This document shows, piece after piece, positions 37,145 to 49,878 of a stretch of 64,000 nucleotides of DNA. A program made the position numbers and the translations under genes. The first letter of the stretch is position 1; every line of letters starts with the position of its first letter. The notes beneath the pieces are model-generated. The model was not told the DNA's origin and did not search any database. It saw nothing but the letters and a program-made list of their open reading frames with translations. The stretch covers positions 1-64,000 of the forward strand of contig JAEBUN010000056.1 of NCBI GenBank assembly GCA_023014365.1. The letters are read 5' to 3'. Source of the DNA: Lepiota brunneoincarnata. Its lineage: Eukaryota; Basidiomycota; Agaricomycetes; Agaricales; Agaricaceae.

Positions 37145-39083
37145 CTAGAAAAAAACTTTGTTATCTATCCACTTTTCCACAATCTCCTTCACCAACGTTG
37201 GCTGATCTTGCCCCACCTGCATACTTTATGTTAGTTCGGACCCTACTATTGCGAGTCTCACCCACCGTGTGCCCAGCGTCCTGCAAGAGGATATACGTAA
37301 GGTGTCCTGCCCCTCCAGCCCCCGATTTTCGCACGGTGATGTTCCTCAAAGGCCAAGAAATATCCTGTGCACTGGTGAACTCACGCTGGTACGGCGAGTC
37401 CAACAGTTTTATCTATGACATGCGGTGCATAATCAGCTGGAATGCCACTACCAATTATGATCAACCTACTGATGACAAAATACCCGGCCAACCGCAGTTC
37501 GCATCCTGTGCACCTACGTAGACTGCCTGATGTCACGAAACGAAACAACGCTTAGACGCGCTGAGAATACGTACATAATATCCGTATTCCGCTCTGCAAC
37601 AACGGCATGTATAACCTATGATGTGGCTGTACGCTGAAATTATACCCGTTGGCGATTTTAAGTCGACGCAACCAAATGAACTCACATGTCCCCCGCCGCA
37701 ATAAACTCTGCCGATACCAGGCTTCCCAGTCCAACGAAATCCACCCCTACTGGGGTGCGTAGAATCCTTTTGCCGTCAGGACCATTGAAAAGGTCATTTG
37801 CCCAAAGGTACTCGGGATAACATACAAATATGTCATCGCTGTCGCACTGACCAGTCCTTATCGGCATGTACTTTCATCAGCACCAACCATACCACTCACC
37901 CTTTTCCTAATATCCTCAATCAGAACCCCGTTTGTACCCCCCGCGCTCAACTTCCCGATACAAATATCCTGAGCAGCCACGCTGTACCTCACGGAAGGAA
38001 GCTCGAATGCCAGTTCAATGGCCTCAAGACAAGGACCAAGGAATCCCAGCGCTTCCTGACACGTTGTAACATTGTAAACCTGATGCAAAACACATCGATA
38101 ATGGAGCAACCACCGATAGTGTGACAGCACGTCCTAATCCCGACCCCGGTATTTAGCTTGCAGGTTATCTTTCAAAACACGACATACGCACATAAATTGG
38201 ATTGTGCAGCATAATTGACTCCAGGTTGATGCGCACCCGTCCGTCCTTTTGAATGTTCTTATTATTGGCATTGATTACGGATCCTATATGTGCAAGATAC
38301 ACTCCTCCATACGACCCATCTGCCATCACAAGCCGGTTCCTGCAAGTTTAATGAGTGTTTCTATTGGCCGCTTCGGGTTCTACCTCTAACTTACTTTGCC
38401 AACTTTGGGTACAACTTGAAAAACCTTTGCAAAAAATCATACACGTCCTCGGCTCCACTTTGGCTGTTGTTCACCCTCGTCCCATAGGAATACCCAACAC
38501 CAATCGGCTTCCATTGAAGATCAATATCGACCTCTCATCCGGCGAATGGAGAGCCACCCACATGGTCGAGAGCCAGCAAATTAAATTTCTCTGTCCACCT
38601 ATTCTCGTTTGGCGTTGTCGTTCCGTTTGGTCCTAGGAGGCATGGGGCCTCGTATAGTAGAGCATTCATCATCCCACTCGACCCCGGCCCCCCACCCATA
38701 GTTAATCTGTCATAATGCGGTGAGCATCTACCCGCATTCCACAAGACGAATATCGCACATAATAGGAGCATCCTCTGCATTCCGCTCTGCTTCAAAATAC
38801 CTGTTCAGTAGCATTTCAGCTCCACTTCAATTCCAAGAGGTTAAAGGTTAATCGTACACACCAGAAAAACGACCTCTTCGGCTTCGCGTCACTATCTCCC
38901 TCTAATCCAATCCATCCAGCAAGTGACGGTGCGGGACCGTTCACACCCGTGCATAAACCTTCCGTCCTCTGACACCAAATGATAAAATTCTTGCACAGAG
39001 TCCGCAGTCGGCCCATTTGCACCCTGTCCCAAAGCCACAAACAGATTCGCCACAACCAAAGTTGCGAGTAGTGTCCTCTTCAT
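37145..39083 (-). CDS. Secreted S10 serine carboxypeptidase-like protein, possible frame break in exon 1
   Basis: A signal peptide (MKRTLLATLVVANLFVALG) is followed by CTGVNGPAPSLAGWIGLEGD, SFFWYFEAERNAEDAPIILT, MGGGPGSSGMMNALL, LDHPIGVGYSYGTRVNNSQ, ADGSYGGVYLAHIG (nucleophile Ser), YVGAQDANCGWPGILSS (Asp) and ILLQDAGHTVGQDQPTLVKEIVEKW (His). This is a full S10 carboxypeptidase layout, normally a secreted or vacuolar exopeptidase. The usual WLNGGPGSS and GESYAG motifs are altered to LTMGGGPGSS and DGSYGG, so the Glu before the nucleophile is missing. In exon 1 the frame shifts by one at about 38947-38961, between SEDGRF and CTGVNG. A GT-AG intron removing TADSVQEFYHLV-like sequence could also bridge it, but that stretch looks conserved. 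Eight or so further introns splice cleanly. Confidence 0.75.
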
Positions 39084-39386
39084 ATCACAAGCAGCACAAT
39101 GCGCACCCAGCCGCCACAGCACCCGGGTGTTAAATACAAGTTGTAATAGTGATAATGACCAGTGCATGCGGCACAAGTCAGCGTGGGCATTTTGGGAAGC
39201 CCGTCGTCACCCGACTGATATCTATCTCACCACCACATGCTTCGGGACCTGGCAGCGTGGCCAGTGTACGCCCGTGTGATCTTCCCTTATATCCCTTGGA
39301 CCCGTCTGGACCCATGTATATCACCTGTATATCACGCACCAACCCCATCGTGGGCGGCGGCCGGGAAAGGAGGGGATGACAGGTAA

Positions 39387-39473
39387 GGCTATAAAATGAA
39401 GCTGCGGGGTAACCGCTCCCTAGCGCAGCTCACGCCGATGTCAACGGTTACCCCGCAGCTTCATTTTATAGCC
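39387..39473. repeat. Perfect 29-bp inverted repeat with 29-nt loop
   Basis: The left arm 39387-39415 (starts ggctataaaatgaagctg, ends gggtaaccg) is an exact reverse complement of the right arm 39445-39473, and the loop is 39416-39444. It lies about 300 bp upstream of the S10 gene. The arms contain a TATAAAA string facing both ways. It may be a small foldback element, a structured RNA precursor or a palindrome formed during replication. No target-site duplication is obvious. Confidence 0.9.
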
Positions 39474-42400
39474 ACCTTACTAAGAGTCCAATATCCCAAA
39501 TAATTTAAACATTCTACGATCGTAACCCGGTCCGTAATAAAAGTCCCCGAGATGATAGTCACACTATCTATTGTACAGCTCCTCGCCTCTAGCGCTATCA
39601 CTCCCTCTTCGCAGCCCCAACGCTCACCGTAAAAGCCTACATGTGCGCAATACATCCGACACCATTGTCCGACAAGCAACACGCGCACTTGATGACAGTC
39701 ATCGTCCCCCTCTACAATGTAGTGGAATGCACGCAGCAGGACCCAGAACTCCGCCAAAGGAAGGACATTCGGAGCATGTACGCGAGGTTCATAACTCAAA
39801 TACGGAAAGCGAAAGCGTTGCGGCGATCGCACCGCCCAGTACATTTTTGATATCCTATCATAACACAAGTGGCCTAATTAGATTCCTTTCTACTTCCCTA
39901 AGTAAGAAAGGGAGCGCGGGATGAAGAGAAACAATAGACGAGAACCTATCTGCACTAAGCTCCAATCAACGGTACCGAGCCAGTTTTAGGCGGAACCGAG
40001 GGACTCGAGCGGAGTTGGCTAGTTGGCTCGTTGGCGCCAGGCCGAGTAATTTGAACTAGCACTGGTTCACGGATTCGTACTCTATCCGTCCCGGACCCCA
40101 GCCCAGCATTTTCAGGCGGGGCCTTCACGAAATAATTTAACCACGCTGTATGGAACAGAGTCGAAATGATTACCGAATAGGAAGGGTCCAAAGAGACGGC
40201 CCCCTCACATTTGACAGTCTGAGTTATGAACAGCGTGTCATGCCATCTCTAGGTTGGTGGTTGAAACGTTTAGGGGCATTTCCCTTCACCCTTTCCATTT
40301 ACTGCAAGATTCTACCCATATGGTGCAGGTTACAAACCGACTTTAGATTATTGGCCTCAACCTTATCATCCTGTGGGTGGAAGCATCACTGCTGCGGGGC
40401 CATAGAGATTTGAGGAGCCTGGGTATAAGTGAGAACATTTCCCCGCGGGAAAGCCGGCCACTAGGTACAAGCAGCCATCGTCCGAGCGAGCGAGCTAAAA
40501 TATAATAACTCCACCTAAAACAAGAGGCCGACGCAATTAGGGGATGCGGGCTCGGTAATTTTGCTCAAAAAGCAAAAGGCAACAACCTGTCATCTGTTAA
40601 GGTGAAACATATCATGATGATTCCGATCAGGGGAACATATGCTGGGCTCAACGACCCCCGATAAAAACAATCAAGGGCCATGGAAACGAGTGCGATAGGA
40701 AATCACTGGTTTTCATAGCACCGGCGGGGTATAACAAATACGAAGGTTCACAAATTTAAAGATGAACCGCGATAGATATCCGCTTAATCATTAATTCCAT
40801 GGCTTCTCTCCGAAGAATTCACTACATTTGCCCCTAGTCATGCTGATGAAAAAGGGACGATTGTAAGGTGAGTATCAGCGAGAGTAGTGCTGAGGGCAAA
40901 TGTATCCCTTGAAATCACCGTCTTCGCCGAGCCAACTCACGACAACAGAGTTCAGCTCCTATCTCTCATTCACCCGAATTTGAGATGGAGTGACTAGTGA
41001 GCGACCAGCTATGGACTTGTTGGATATTGGTCGCCAACCTTACTAAAATCACAGCTGATAAGTTTTCTACTTAACCTCCATCCCGCCACATCATGAATCA
41101 GTGCCGGGTCGGTTTCGCCCGTCCTATTCGCTCTCATGACCGTGGCTACATCTCAGATTTCAGGACACGGTTCAATTAGACTCACATATCTGTAAGGGAG
41201 ACGCTCACGAACTAAAGCGCTTTCTTCCTCACGGAGGATTCCTGCGCCATATCCCCTTCGAGCGATTTGCCAAAACAGTCTTCAAAACAGTAAACACCTT
41301 ATTCTTATTTGAAATAGCCTGTACTCCAGTGCACTCCACACTTACTCCTGACTTTTGTGTAAAGCTCCCCAATTACCAATGTCCTGTCATAGGACTTCGA
41401 GCAGTAGGAAGCTAATAAGACGGGTACTGGACATCCGGCCCGACCTGGATACAATCTTCAGAGTTCAGTGGTTCATCATGACATTGCGGCAGGGTTAGCA
41501 TATGATCATATTAAAGAACCATCCACCTGCCATATGGACCAATGGACGAGCTGCTGGGTACGTGTGCTCCTTACTGTCAAGATAGCTTTGATCACCGAGC
41601 ACAAGTCTATCATCCCGCAGTAGCTGGCCTGCTCCACTGTGAGTGAGCGAAACTTTCATGTTATTTCGCCGGCGTTACGCGGGTCCAGCTCGTATCCCGT
41701 TTCGTTAGCGTCTGTCCCGCCGCTTCAGCATCTGGTTACAGTTGCACGTTCCCAGTAACTTCTTCATCTATCACTCGCACGAACGAGCCACAGCCATGAA
41801 CTCTATCTTCCGTGAACCCGATATGAGAGATGAACCCTGAATCCTTCTAGCCCTATTCCTTATACGGGACGAAACCTATATGGAACGATTCTAAGTTCCC
41901 TCAATGGTGCCTCCATGGATTTTTCTGCAACTCGATTTCCAGATGAGTGAACCGGTTCACCGCTGCGTTTCCCAAGACGATTGCGTACTCTTGGGCGGGC
42001 GAATCAGAGGTGCATCGCACCACCCAACTGAGCTCGGCAGCTGAACCCATGGAATCCAGTAGCGTTCGCATGCTCTGGGTTTATCGCCTATGCTCCCATT
42101 TTGCCTGATGCACATAAGAGAACTGCATTCCCCGAAGTCTCTCGCCATAAGTTTGTTGCCATATGGATAGACGCCGTTGTATCCATGGACTTGGATGCTG
42201 GACTCGGTCCAGTTCGAATGAGAAACGGGGATGCGTCGTGGGGGGCCGCCATTCGGACTACCGCCGTCTGTATTAACACAGTTCGACCGTAAATTCCGGA
42301 TTTCCTTATCCTAAAACAGCTGAGAATCAAATTAACACCATAGAACAGCATGGAACGTTCTTTCTGCGGATGCAGGCCGGGAGATGAGAATATCACGGCA

Positions 42401-44648
42401 TAGTTCCGCAAGGAATTATCTTGCGCATCACCTGGTACGCCGCGCCAGTCGGTATCTTGTTCTCTGTCGTTACTGGGATGCCGCGGACCCGAAAACCTGC
42501 TGTTGCGCTTGAAATATGTATCGCGAGCATGGCAGCCTGCCAATTCCGACGCCAACGCATCAGAGGAGGAACTACGAGCAGCTCTGGAGGAAAGAGAAAA
42601 CTCCCTACTCTCGACCGCAAGCTCAATAGAGATCTGCCGACGCAATTTCTAAAACTAACTTCCCATCCGTAAAAAGCGTCAATGAAATTTGTTTAAGCCC
42701 TTTTTTACGATGAGGTCAAGGGGTTCCGGTAATGTGGAAGCTTGAAAGAGCGCGGGGTTATAGCAATTTATCCCCTTTTGGCTGGAGGCAAAGGACGTAG
42801 CAGGAGTAAATGTTGCCGCACCGAACCATCATTTGGAACGGTCCATCGATTGAGCCTTTGATAAGGCCATGGACAGGAGTCAATATCCCTGAACTTCCCA
42901 TGGAAATTATATGCATCAACTGGAACTGGTGCGTGTACGACGGCGACGCATCTTGCGGATGACCTCTGATGGCGAGTTACAATAAAAATGTGTTCGTCTC
43001 GAACCCCAATTCGTCATGCGGGCACGCGTCGGGGGAGCCCACAATGCTCTAGTTGCTCCTGGAGTGCCTCCGGCTATCAGGTAGATAGGGAGCAGGGCTT
43101 GGGCTGGGGTCAGTGGAGTGGACATGTGAGCATTCTTTCAAGGTGAAAAGTCTTATCAACACATCAGTGGCCCCTTTTGATGTCGTAAGCTGTGGGCGGT
43201 AGTCTGAGGCAAGCCAGACGTCATCATTTATTGTGTACCGGCGGTGAAGTCTGGGGAGCGCAAACAATATCAGGAACTCATTTCATTTACGGGGCCATGC
43301 GCGTGTCGGAAGTCGGAAGTGGACACGACAAGTATGAACCTATATGAACAGACCTTCATGAAGGGTCTTGACCATGCTGTGTGTATACGAGCTGTGCTTT
43401 TAGGATAGAGGCGGCTGTAGATGAAAATGGAAACTCAAACCTGACAGGAGTCTTGATCAATGCCCTATTTCTAAGCGTCTTGCAAAATCTGAAGGCCTAT
43501 TAACCACTAAGGGTGGTTCATGTACCTTTGTCAAAAACGACTGATGGTGGCGGGTTCGTGCAGTCACTTTGCTCTCCATCCCTGAACACTACGACATTGT
43601 ATAAACGCTCCGTCCAGTCAGAAGGCCATGTCAAAAAGTCAACTACTATACTTCACCCTTGATTGACGGTCCCCCCCGATTGCCGCTTTCTCCCTTAATC
43701 TTTTCAGAATCTCACCAAATTTGGGATATGAATTAGCGACAATCCCAATACCACATTCCAACTTGATTTATCGAAAACTATATAAGGATTATTGAGATAT
43801 GGGGGGGTTGGGGTTTGTCACACTCCGAGCAGAGTCCCGTGTCGGAGTGTGAATATCATGATGGTATCACTGTGCCACCGATACAACGACGCGCCGTCTC
43901 TGGTGCGCGTCTGCTCGGACATCACTTCGGCAAGGATGTGACTGTGATGTGACGAGTCAATCGGGGGGACCGGTGAAGTATAGTGCTTGTTATAACGACA
44001 CCAGCTGACCGTCGGTCACGTGACTGTATCACGATGTTTATGTCATCAGTGAGCGCAGGAGCCAATAACGGAAAAGCCTCAGGGATTGATCAGATTCTCA
44101 CGGCTCGCAGAAAAGCCTCACCTCTCAAAAACACCTCCCCTTTCATCTCACGTCCATCATCCCTCTCTTCCTCTACCCCCTATTCCTTTCTTCCCCTTCC
44201 GCTCTATGATGTCCTCGCATTCTGGACAGGGTGAACGCAAGAGCGTGGTCCTCACGAAGCTGAATCCCTATAGTCCATCACACAACAACTGTGCAGCGCC
44301 TTCGGGGATTCCTCAATGCGGACCCGAATTCTAGCTCTTCCCATACTACTGGACCATACCACATCCTTTCACCGTCATCCCATGTCTCGCGCACAGACCA
44401 CACAATCATTGGTCTGACTCGGGGTTTGACTCGGGAACGTTGCACCAGGCCCGGCTCCCGGCAGCCGGTCGGCGTGTCCAATTGGAGGGATGGCGACCGG
44501 ACATACCCAATTTTGATTGACATTTACCTGGTCACCGTGTGGCATCTGCTGCTCTTAACTTGGTGTCGTGACTTCACACTTGCAAGCAAGCTGTCCGACA
44601 TCTTCCACTACCGCCCCCAACCTAGTTGAATTACACAACGCGATAAAC
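39474..44648. other. Gene-free tract
   Basis: About 5.2 kb without a supportable gene. The longest ORF (minus strand, 42645-42088) has no family motif and is of a length expected by chance. A 10-bp inverted repeat (cacactccga at 43819-43828; tcggagtgtg at 43842-43851) and a CACGTG palindrome (gtcacgtgac near 44015-44024) occur upstream of the copper transporter. No transposon ORF was recognised. Confidence 0.45.
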
Positions 44649-45344
44649 ATGTGCCCAGGGACTCGATCCGTCTGGACTCTCCTCTGCTCTGTCTCCCTTG
44701 TCCTTGGACAACATGTAGAGCGCGATCAAGTTAGTCATGGGATGGACATGGACATGGACATGGGTATGTCTCTCGCTGAGGGGCAGATGATCCCATATCT
44801 GCACTTCCAGCGCGGCGATATCCTCTGGTTCCAAGGCTGGGTTCCGCAGAGCAAAGGTGCTTTGGTCGGAACATGCATCGGTCTCTTCTTACTCGCGCTA
44901 TTTGACCGATGGCTGGCCGCAATGAGGGCGGCGGCGGATGCTCATTGGACCAAACGGTATGTCTCTACATTTCCTGTACTTCCATTTCTCAATAAATTCC
45001 TATTTCCTCAGTGCTCAAATCCGACTCGCTAACCGGTTGAATGCGAATCCAGTCGAAGCTAAAGGAAAAAGGGATCAAAAACTCTTTGGGATCTTGACCA
45101 TGCGCACAATCCCTCCATTCATTCCCGCTCATGACATCGCCCGTGGTCTCCTTCATGGTGCACAGTCATTACTCAATTTCGCCTTTATGCTTGCTGCTAT
45201 GTAAGTTGTGCGTTCCTGTCTGTTTTGGTGTATCTGATATTCATTTCTAGGACATTTAATGCTGGCATTATCATCGCAATTGTGGTCGGTCTCGGTGTTG
45301 GGGAGATGTTTTTCGGTAGATACGCCAGTTCCCACCTACGCTGA
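44649..45344 (+). CDS. Ctr-family copper transporter
   Basis: Three exons (44649-44956, 45012-45200, 45251-45344) give an intact 196-residue protein. The N-terminus is signal-like, followed by a His/Met-rich motif HGMDMDMDMGM, the extracellular copper-capturing 'Mets' segment of Ctr proteins. Helix 1 is ALVGTCIGLFLLALFDRWLAA. A cytosolic loop ends before helix 2 with the diagnostic MLAAM (MxxxM), and helix 3 is NAGIIIAIVVGLGVGEMFFGRYA with the GxxxG packing motif. Ctr proteins work as trimers at the plasma or vacuolar membrane and import Cu(I). The gene stands 208 nt upstream of a ferric/cupric reductase on the same strand, which would supply Cu(I). A CACGTG palindrome lies about 630 nt upstream; a role in regulation is unproven. 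Confidence 0.9.
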
Positions 45345-45552
45345 AACGCAAGTCGTCTCATACGTGTATCACTATCGATGGAATAACAACGGCTGGGAAT
45401 GTTCCCAAGGCAGAGACAAAAAGTTTTTCTTCGCACACTGCCATGTGATGAGACTGTGTTTCCATTTCTGTGTAACCATCGACTACGCCTTCAAATCCTA
45501 TCCTCTAAGCTCTCTCTTCATCCTCCACTTCATCTAGAGAGAACGATCATCG

Positions 45553-48062
45553 ATGTCAGCAGATACTGGGACCCCTCCAGTGTTGCCTCCTGAATTCCGG
45601 ATCTACGAGTACGCTGACTCCAGCATAGTTCACAAACAGGGATTAATACTAACCCTCATCCAGTTCGTATGCAGAGGCACCCGGATGGCAACTCAGATTC
45701 TCTATGGTCTGGGTCGCTACTGTTGGGATATCTATAATTTTCTCCCTGCCCCACCTTCTCCGTAGTATCCGGGCCCAGAGGGCTTTGAGGGACGTGTTCG
45801 GGGTATCCGAAGATGTCGATGCCTACACGCAGTTATTTAACTCGGATGATGAGCCGAATAATGAACTGATGCGAAACCTAAACAAGAGGGATCTGAGGAA
45901 AGACTCCATGAGGCGGATGGTGAACGTTGTCGGGTCGGTTGCGCTGTATACCGTACCTGGGTTGGAGCTTAATCTTGGACAAAGTAGTCGCCAAGGGTTG
46001 CTGTCGTGTTCTATTACTCCTCTCTGACACTTTGGCAGTTGTGTTGATTATAGGCTATCTGCTGACTGTTATTCTGTGTGTGGTCCTTCAGGCGCCCCTG
46101 TCAGAAAACTCTAATCGTGCGGGTGAGCCAACCTTGAACCTTCTGCCCTTATTAAACCCTAAAACACCCTTCGTTACGCAGGTTTTATTGCCCTGGCCCA
46201 ATTCCCTGTTGTCTTCCTCTTTGCGACTAAAAACTCCATCCTTTCTCTCCTTCTTGGGCCAGGTAATGGCTACGAAAAGCTCAACTTCGTGCACCGCTGG
46301 GCGGGCCGGGGGATGTTCATTGCAGTACTGGTTCACGCATCACTTTGGATTGCCAACCACCTCAAGTGGCAATTTCCTATCATTGGGCAGCAAAAGGAGA
46401 CATCCGGTGTCGCGGCACTTGGGTTGCTGTCTGCTATAGTCATCACCTCGGTGAGGCCTGTTAGGAGGGCGTTCTATGAATTCTTCTATTTTGTCCAGTA
46501 GGTATCCTTATTTCCTATCGTCGACGAGTACAGATGCTAATATGCTCGCCGCAAGCCTGCTCGCTTTTGTTGCATTTTTTGTCACGATTTGTTATCACAC
46601 AATTTTCGCGCCCCCTTGGATATTCCCCCCGCTCGCCTTCTTCGGACTCGACATACTTTTGCGGTTCTTCAAATTCCGCATCAAAGATGCTGTCCTTACT
46701 CCAATTACGGACCAATTCACGATTGTAGGTTTTGCTCTTCGTCCTTCTCACCTGCACTTACCCAGTACCCGCCTGCGTCACAGGTCAACATTCCTTTCTG
46801 CACAGATGGTTGGGTAGCAGGCCAACACGTCCGGCTACGCGTCTTCTTCAGTGGCCGCATCTTCGAATCGCACCCGCTCACCATTCTCTCCGCTCCTCCC
46901 TCAATTTCATGTCTATCCGATGTTTATATCCCAGGGATAACCCTTGGCATTCGTTCCGTTGGTGACTGGTCTCATGCCCTAAACATGTTCGCGCTGAATA
47001 AAGGACATCTTGAACGTGAAGAGTCCCCTAAGGTCGCAGCCACTGAGAAGTTCGACAATGAAAGCACCGAAGGGTGTGCAAGTCCCCTCCAAATTCCGGC
47101 ACAAGTCATGCTGGACGGGCCATATGGTGGATGTAATCTTGACCTTGGAGAATACGAGACGGTTCTATTATTCGCGGGGGGTGCGGGAGTGACATTCACG
47201 CTTGGAATGTTGGATGATATCGTTGGCCGGTGTGTACGCCTTGGCAGACCCAACGGTGAAAGGACGCGACGTATTGAGTTCGCATGGTGCGTCAAGTCAT
47301 TCGGTAAGCACATATTTACCTTTGACTTCTCCATCCCGCCGCCCTTTCGATTCTCTTGTCCTCTCTCCCCTGAACCCACCACATGTTTATTGGGCATTCC
47401 CCAAGAACACCATGAACCGTTTCTGACACCCCCTCCCCGTTGGTTCAGGTACGATCGAGTGGTTCGCACCAGCCCTGATGGAAATCGCACGATTTGCAGC
47501 ATCCTCAGCTCGTTCATCCACACCTCTTGCGTTGCACATATCCGTCTATGTCACATGCTTGTGCAATCCTGAGGCGGTACCTCCTATACCAAATAGTGAT
47601 GTTACGATCATACGACCGGATGTTCATCATATTCTTCAAGACCTCGTCACACCGCCTGCCCCCTTCTCTTCGTTGTCGCCACCAACTCCAGAGCCATCAC
47701 TATCAGGGAAAGAAATTTCGGGACTTCCTTCTGTTCTAAATTCTGCACCAGCCCGGGTCTCCGCACTTGCCGACAGTATCAACAATGCTGATGATCACGA
47801 AATCATTGTCGTATCGAAGCAAGCCCATGTTACTACCGCACCCGCGAACGCTTCCGTATCAGATATAGAGTCGGACGGACTGGATCCCCACGCGTCGAGG
47901 AAACTTCCGTGGGTCGGATACGGTGGTGGTGTTGCCGTGTGTGCGAGTGGACCCGCGAGTCTCACGCGCGAGGCAGCGAACGCCGTCGCCCGTCTGAGAA
48001 TCTCGCAGGGTGGGAGGGAAATGGGCTGTGTGGATATTCATACAGAAGTGTTCTCACTGTGA
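45553..48062 (+). CDS. Ferric/cupric reductase, FRE family
   Basis: An intact multi-exon gene for a protein of roughly 700 residues. An N-terminal helix (VWVATVGISIIFSLPHLLRS) precedes the ferric-reductase-like transmembrane core: ELNLGQIVLIIGYLLTVILCVV, FIALAQFPVVFLFATKNSILSLLLG, KLNFVHRWAGRGMFIAVLVHASLW and VTICYHTIFAPPWIF. The paired histidines are heme ligands. The cytosolic part has an FAD-binding block FCTDGWVAGQHVRLRVF, ESHPLTIL, then an NADPH-binding block VLLFAGGAGVTFTLGML, and ends in ASGPASLTREAANAV. The first intron (GTACGC...CATCCAG) was placed to join RIYD to SYAEAPGWQLRF. FRE enzymes move electrons across the membrane to reduce Fe(III) or Cu(II) for uptake. The neighbouring Ctr gene suggests copper reduction here. 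Confidence 0.88.
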
Positions 48063-48102
48063 TGTGATAAAGAGAGTTTTGGTATAAATTTTGCATATAT
48101 AT

Positions 48103-49878
48103 CTATTTACCCCCGGCGACTGTTGTAGCCTTTGCATCATTCGGCATCTCAAGCATTTTCATGACCATAACACGCGAAAACTCCCATACGGTGGTTATAA
48201 CGCGCCTATGCTCCATATGGGGTATCACGCTACGGTTAACCGATGGGCAAGTTCGGCTCAGGACTGGACTTGAATGCTCCGGGGCAAACTTGATCTCCGA
48301 TATAGCGTCCCCGGCTTCCAAAGCCCCAATCGTCTTCAGGTGGATAGACGAGCCCGCGTTTGTGCCCGTGCCAACGGTTGCCGATAGGTTTGCCGTGCCC
48401 TCACCCGTGTCGTTCGTGTGTATGGGCAGCTGCCAGTTAAGGGTGCTATCGGCAGGACGTGTTGTCATCAACACCCTACTCGACCTCATTGCGAAGCGAA
48501 CCGTCATCAGCGTAAACACAATTCCTGACATTTTAAGCGCGCCAAGAAGGAAACAGTCAGCATCAACAGCCAAACATGCCAAAAAGAAAAAAGGAGGAAA
48601 CTTGAAACGCTGGCCAATCGTATAAACGAGTGTACTCACCAACAGTAGGGACCACGGCCTCCTGCACAATGAATTGGGCATTATGCTTCAACGCATACAA
48701 CACGATGAGGACGATCAATTCCAACACATAGATTGCCGCACTCTCGATGATAATAAACACTACCGGCATGAGACTTGAGCGTTCGCTACGGCCTGAGGAT
48801 ACACCAACGCCTTGTGAGGACATTTCCTGTTGCCAAATACGATATGCGATCAATCCGGTGGTGAGTGTGTTCTGGATGAGAGCGAGTGCATAGATTGTGT
48901 TCATCCAGTGCACAAGGGTGGGTCCAAAAATGGTCCCCAGTGGGACCTGGGTAAAGAGGTGGAGCGCTACACTGTTGGCGACTGGATGGATCGATAGGAT
49001 AGATGGATGGATGGGTGGGTGTGTGAAAACGATTTGATCCACGTTGTAGTGGAGTGAGTCGAAGGTGAAGCGAGAAGCGATCAATTTGTTGTGCAGGGTC
49101 AGTGTGAGAGACAGTAGGGGAGGGTTGTCAGTGAGAGTACCTGAGAATTTTAGAGATGCTCCTTCGCGTACCTATGCTCAGGCATAGTAGAATTGCGGGG
49201 ATAGCGATGATATAGTAGTTGTTGTTCCACACGAGAAAACATCGGTAGATCTAGAGCCGACCGCAAGTGTCAACACCCGTTTTATGCCCTTCAAGGAGAA
49301 AAAAAGGACATACGAGGAGGAAATCAGCAAACCACGTTGTCAGCGCGTTAACTAAATCATGGGCGATGTTGTCCCATCGGCCCAAGTCTAGGAAGTAATT
49401 CTCCGGACCAACAGTATCCCGCAGCCAAACATAACCACGGAGGAGGCGATATAGATTGAGTCCTAAACCAGTTCAGCACATTGCAGATATCGGTCTACGG
49501 GTTGGTTCACCTATATGAATAGTCGCCAGAATCCACATCATGATGGACACATAGAGGAAGACCTGAAGACAAAAATAATGCATGAGATACGACCTGGCGG
49601 GAGCGATGGGTATTGTCGTACCTTTGCTGGCCGAGTTCTGGACATATGCTTCTTCCAAATGACATACACTGCCTGAATGAATAATGTGCAATAGAGTCCT
49701 GTCAAGCGCTGTGAGTAGCACCCCATGTGGGTTCGATAAGGGGGATGTACCATATAGTAAAACCTGGCATCTAACACATCAGAGTGCTAGTATCAAGGAA
49801 AACCTGATCCTCACTTGCCTCCAGCCAGACGGAAAGCGCACCTGCCTCATCCAAAGGCTGTTGTGAAATCGAAACCAT
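48103..49878 (-). CDS. Multi-pass (about seven-helix) membrane protein, basidiomycete family
   Basis: About nine exons splice cleanly from MVSISQQPLDEAGALSVWL. Successive hydrophobic segments include LTGLYCTLFIQAVYVIW, VFLYVSIMMWILATIHIG, ALTTWFADFLLIYRCFLVW, NYYIIAIPAILLCLSIG, TIFGPTLVHWMNTIYALALIQ, PVVFIIIESAAIYVLELIVL and GIVFTLMTVRFAM. The tail of about 100 residues is soluble. Proteins of this layout are expanded in Agaricomycetes and look receptor-like, but no ligand or coupling partner is known; I assign no function. An intron near 48965-49030 carries a (GATG)n-like microsatellite. The gene is convergent with the reductase gene, with 40 nt between stops. Confidence 0.7.

Noticed and set aside
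42088..42645. 185-codon minus-strand ORF
   Set aside because: Length is within chance for a window this size with six frames; no domain motif, no spliced neighbours, and no conserved composition.
43819..43851. 10-bp inverted repeat as a regulatory operator
   Set aside because: Short and single; expected by chance in long gene-free DNA.
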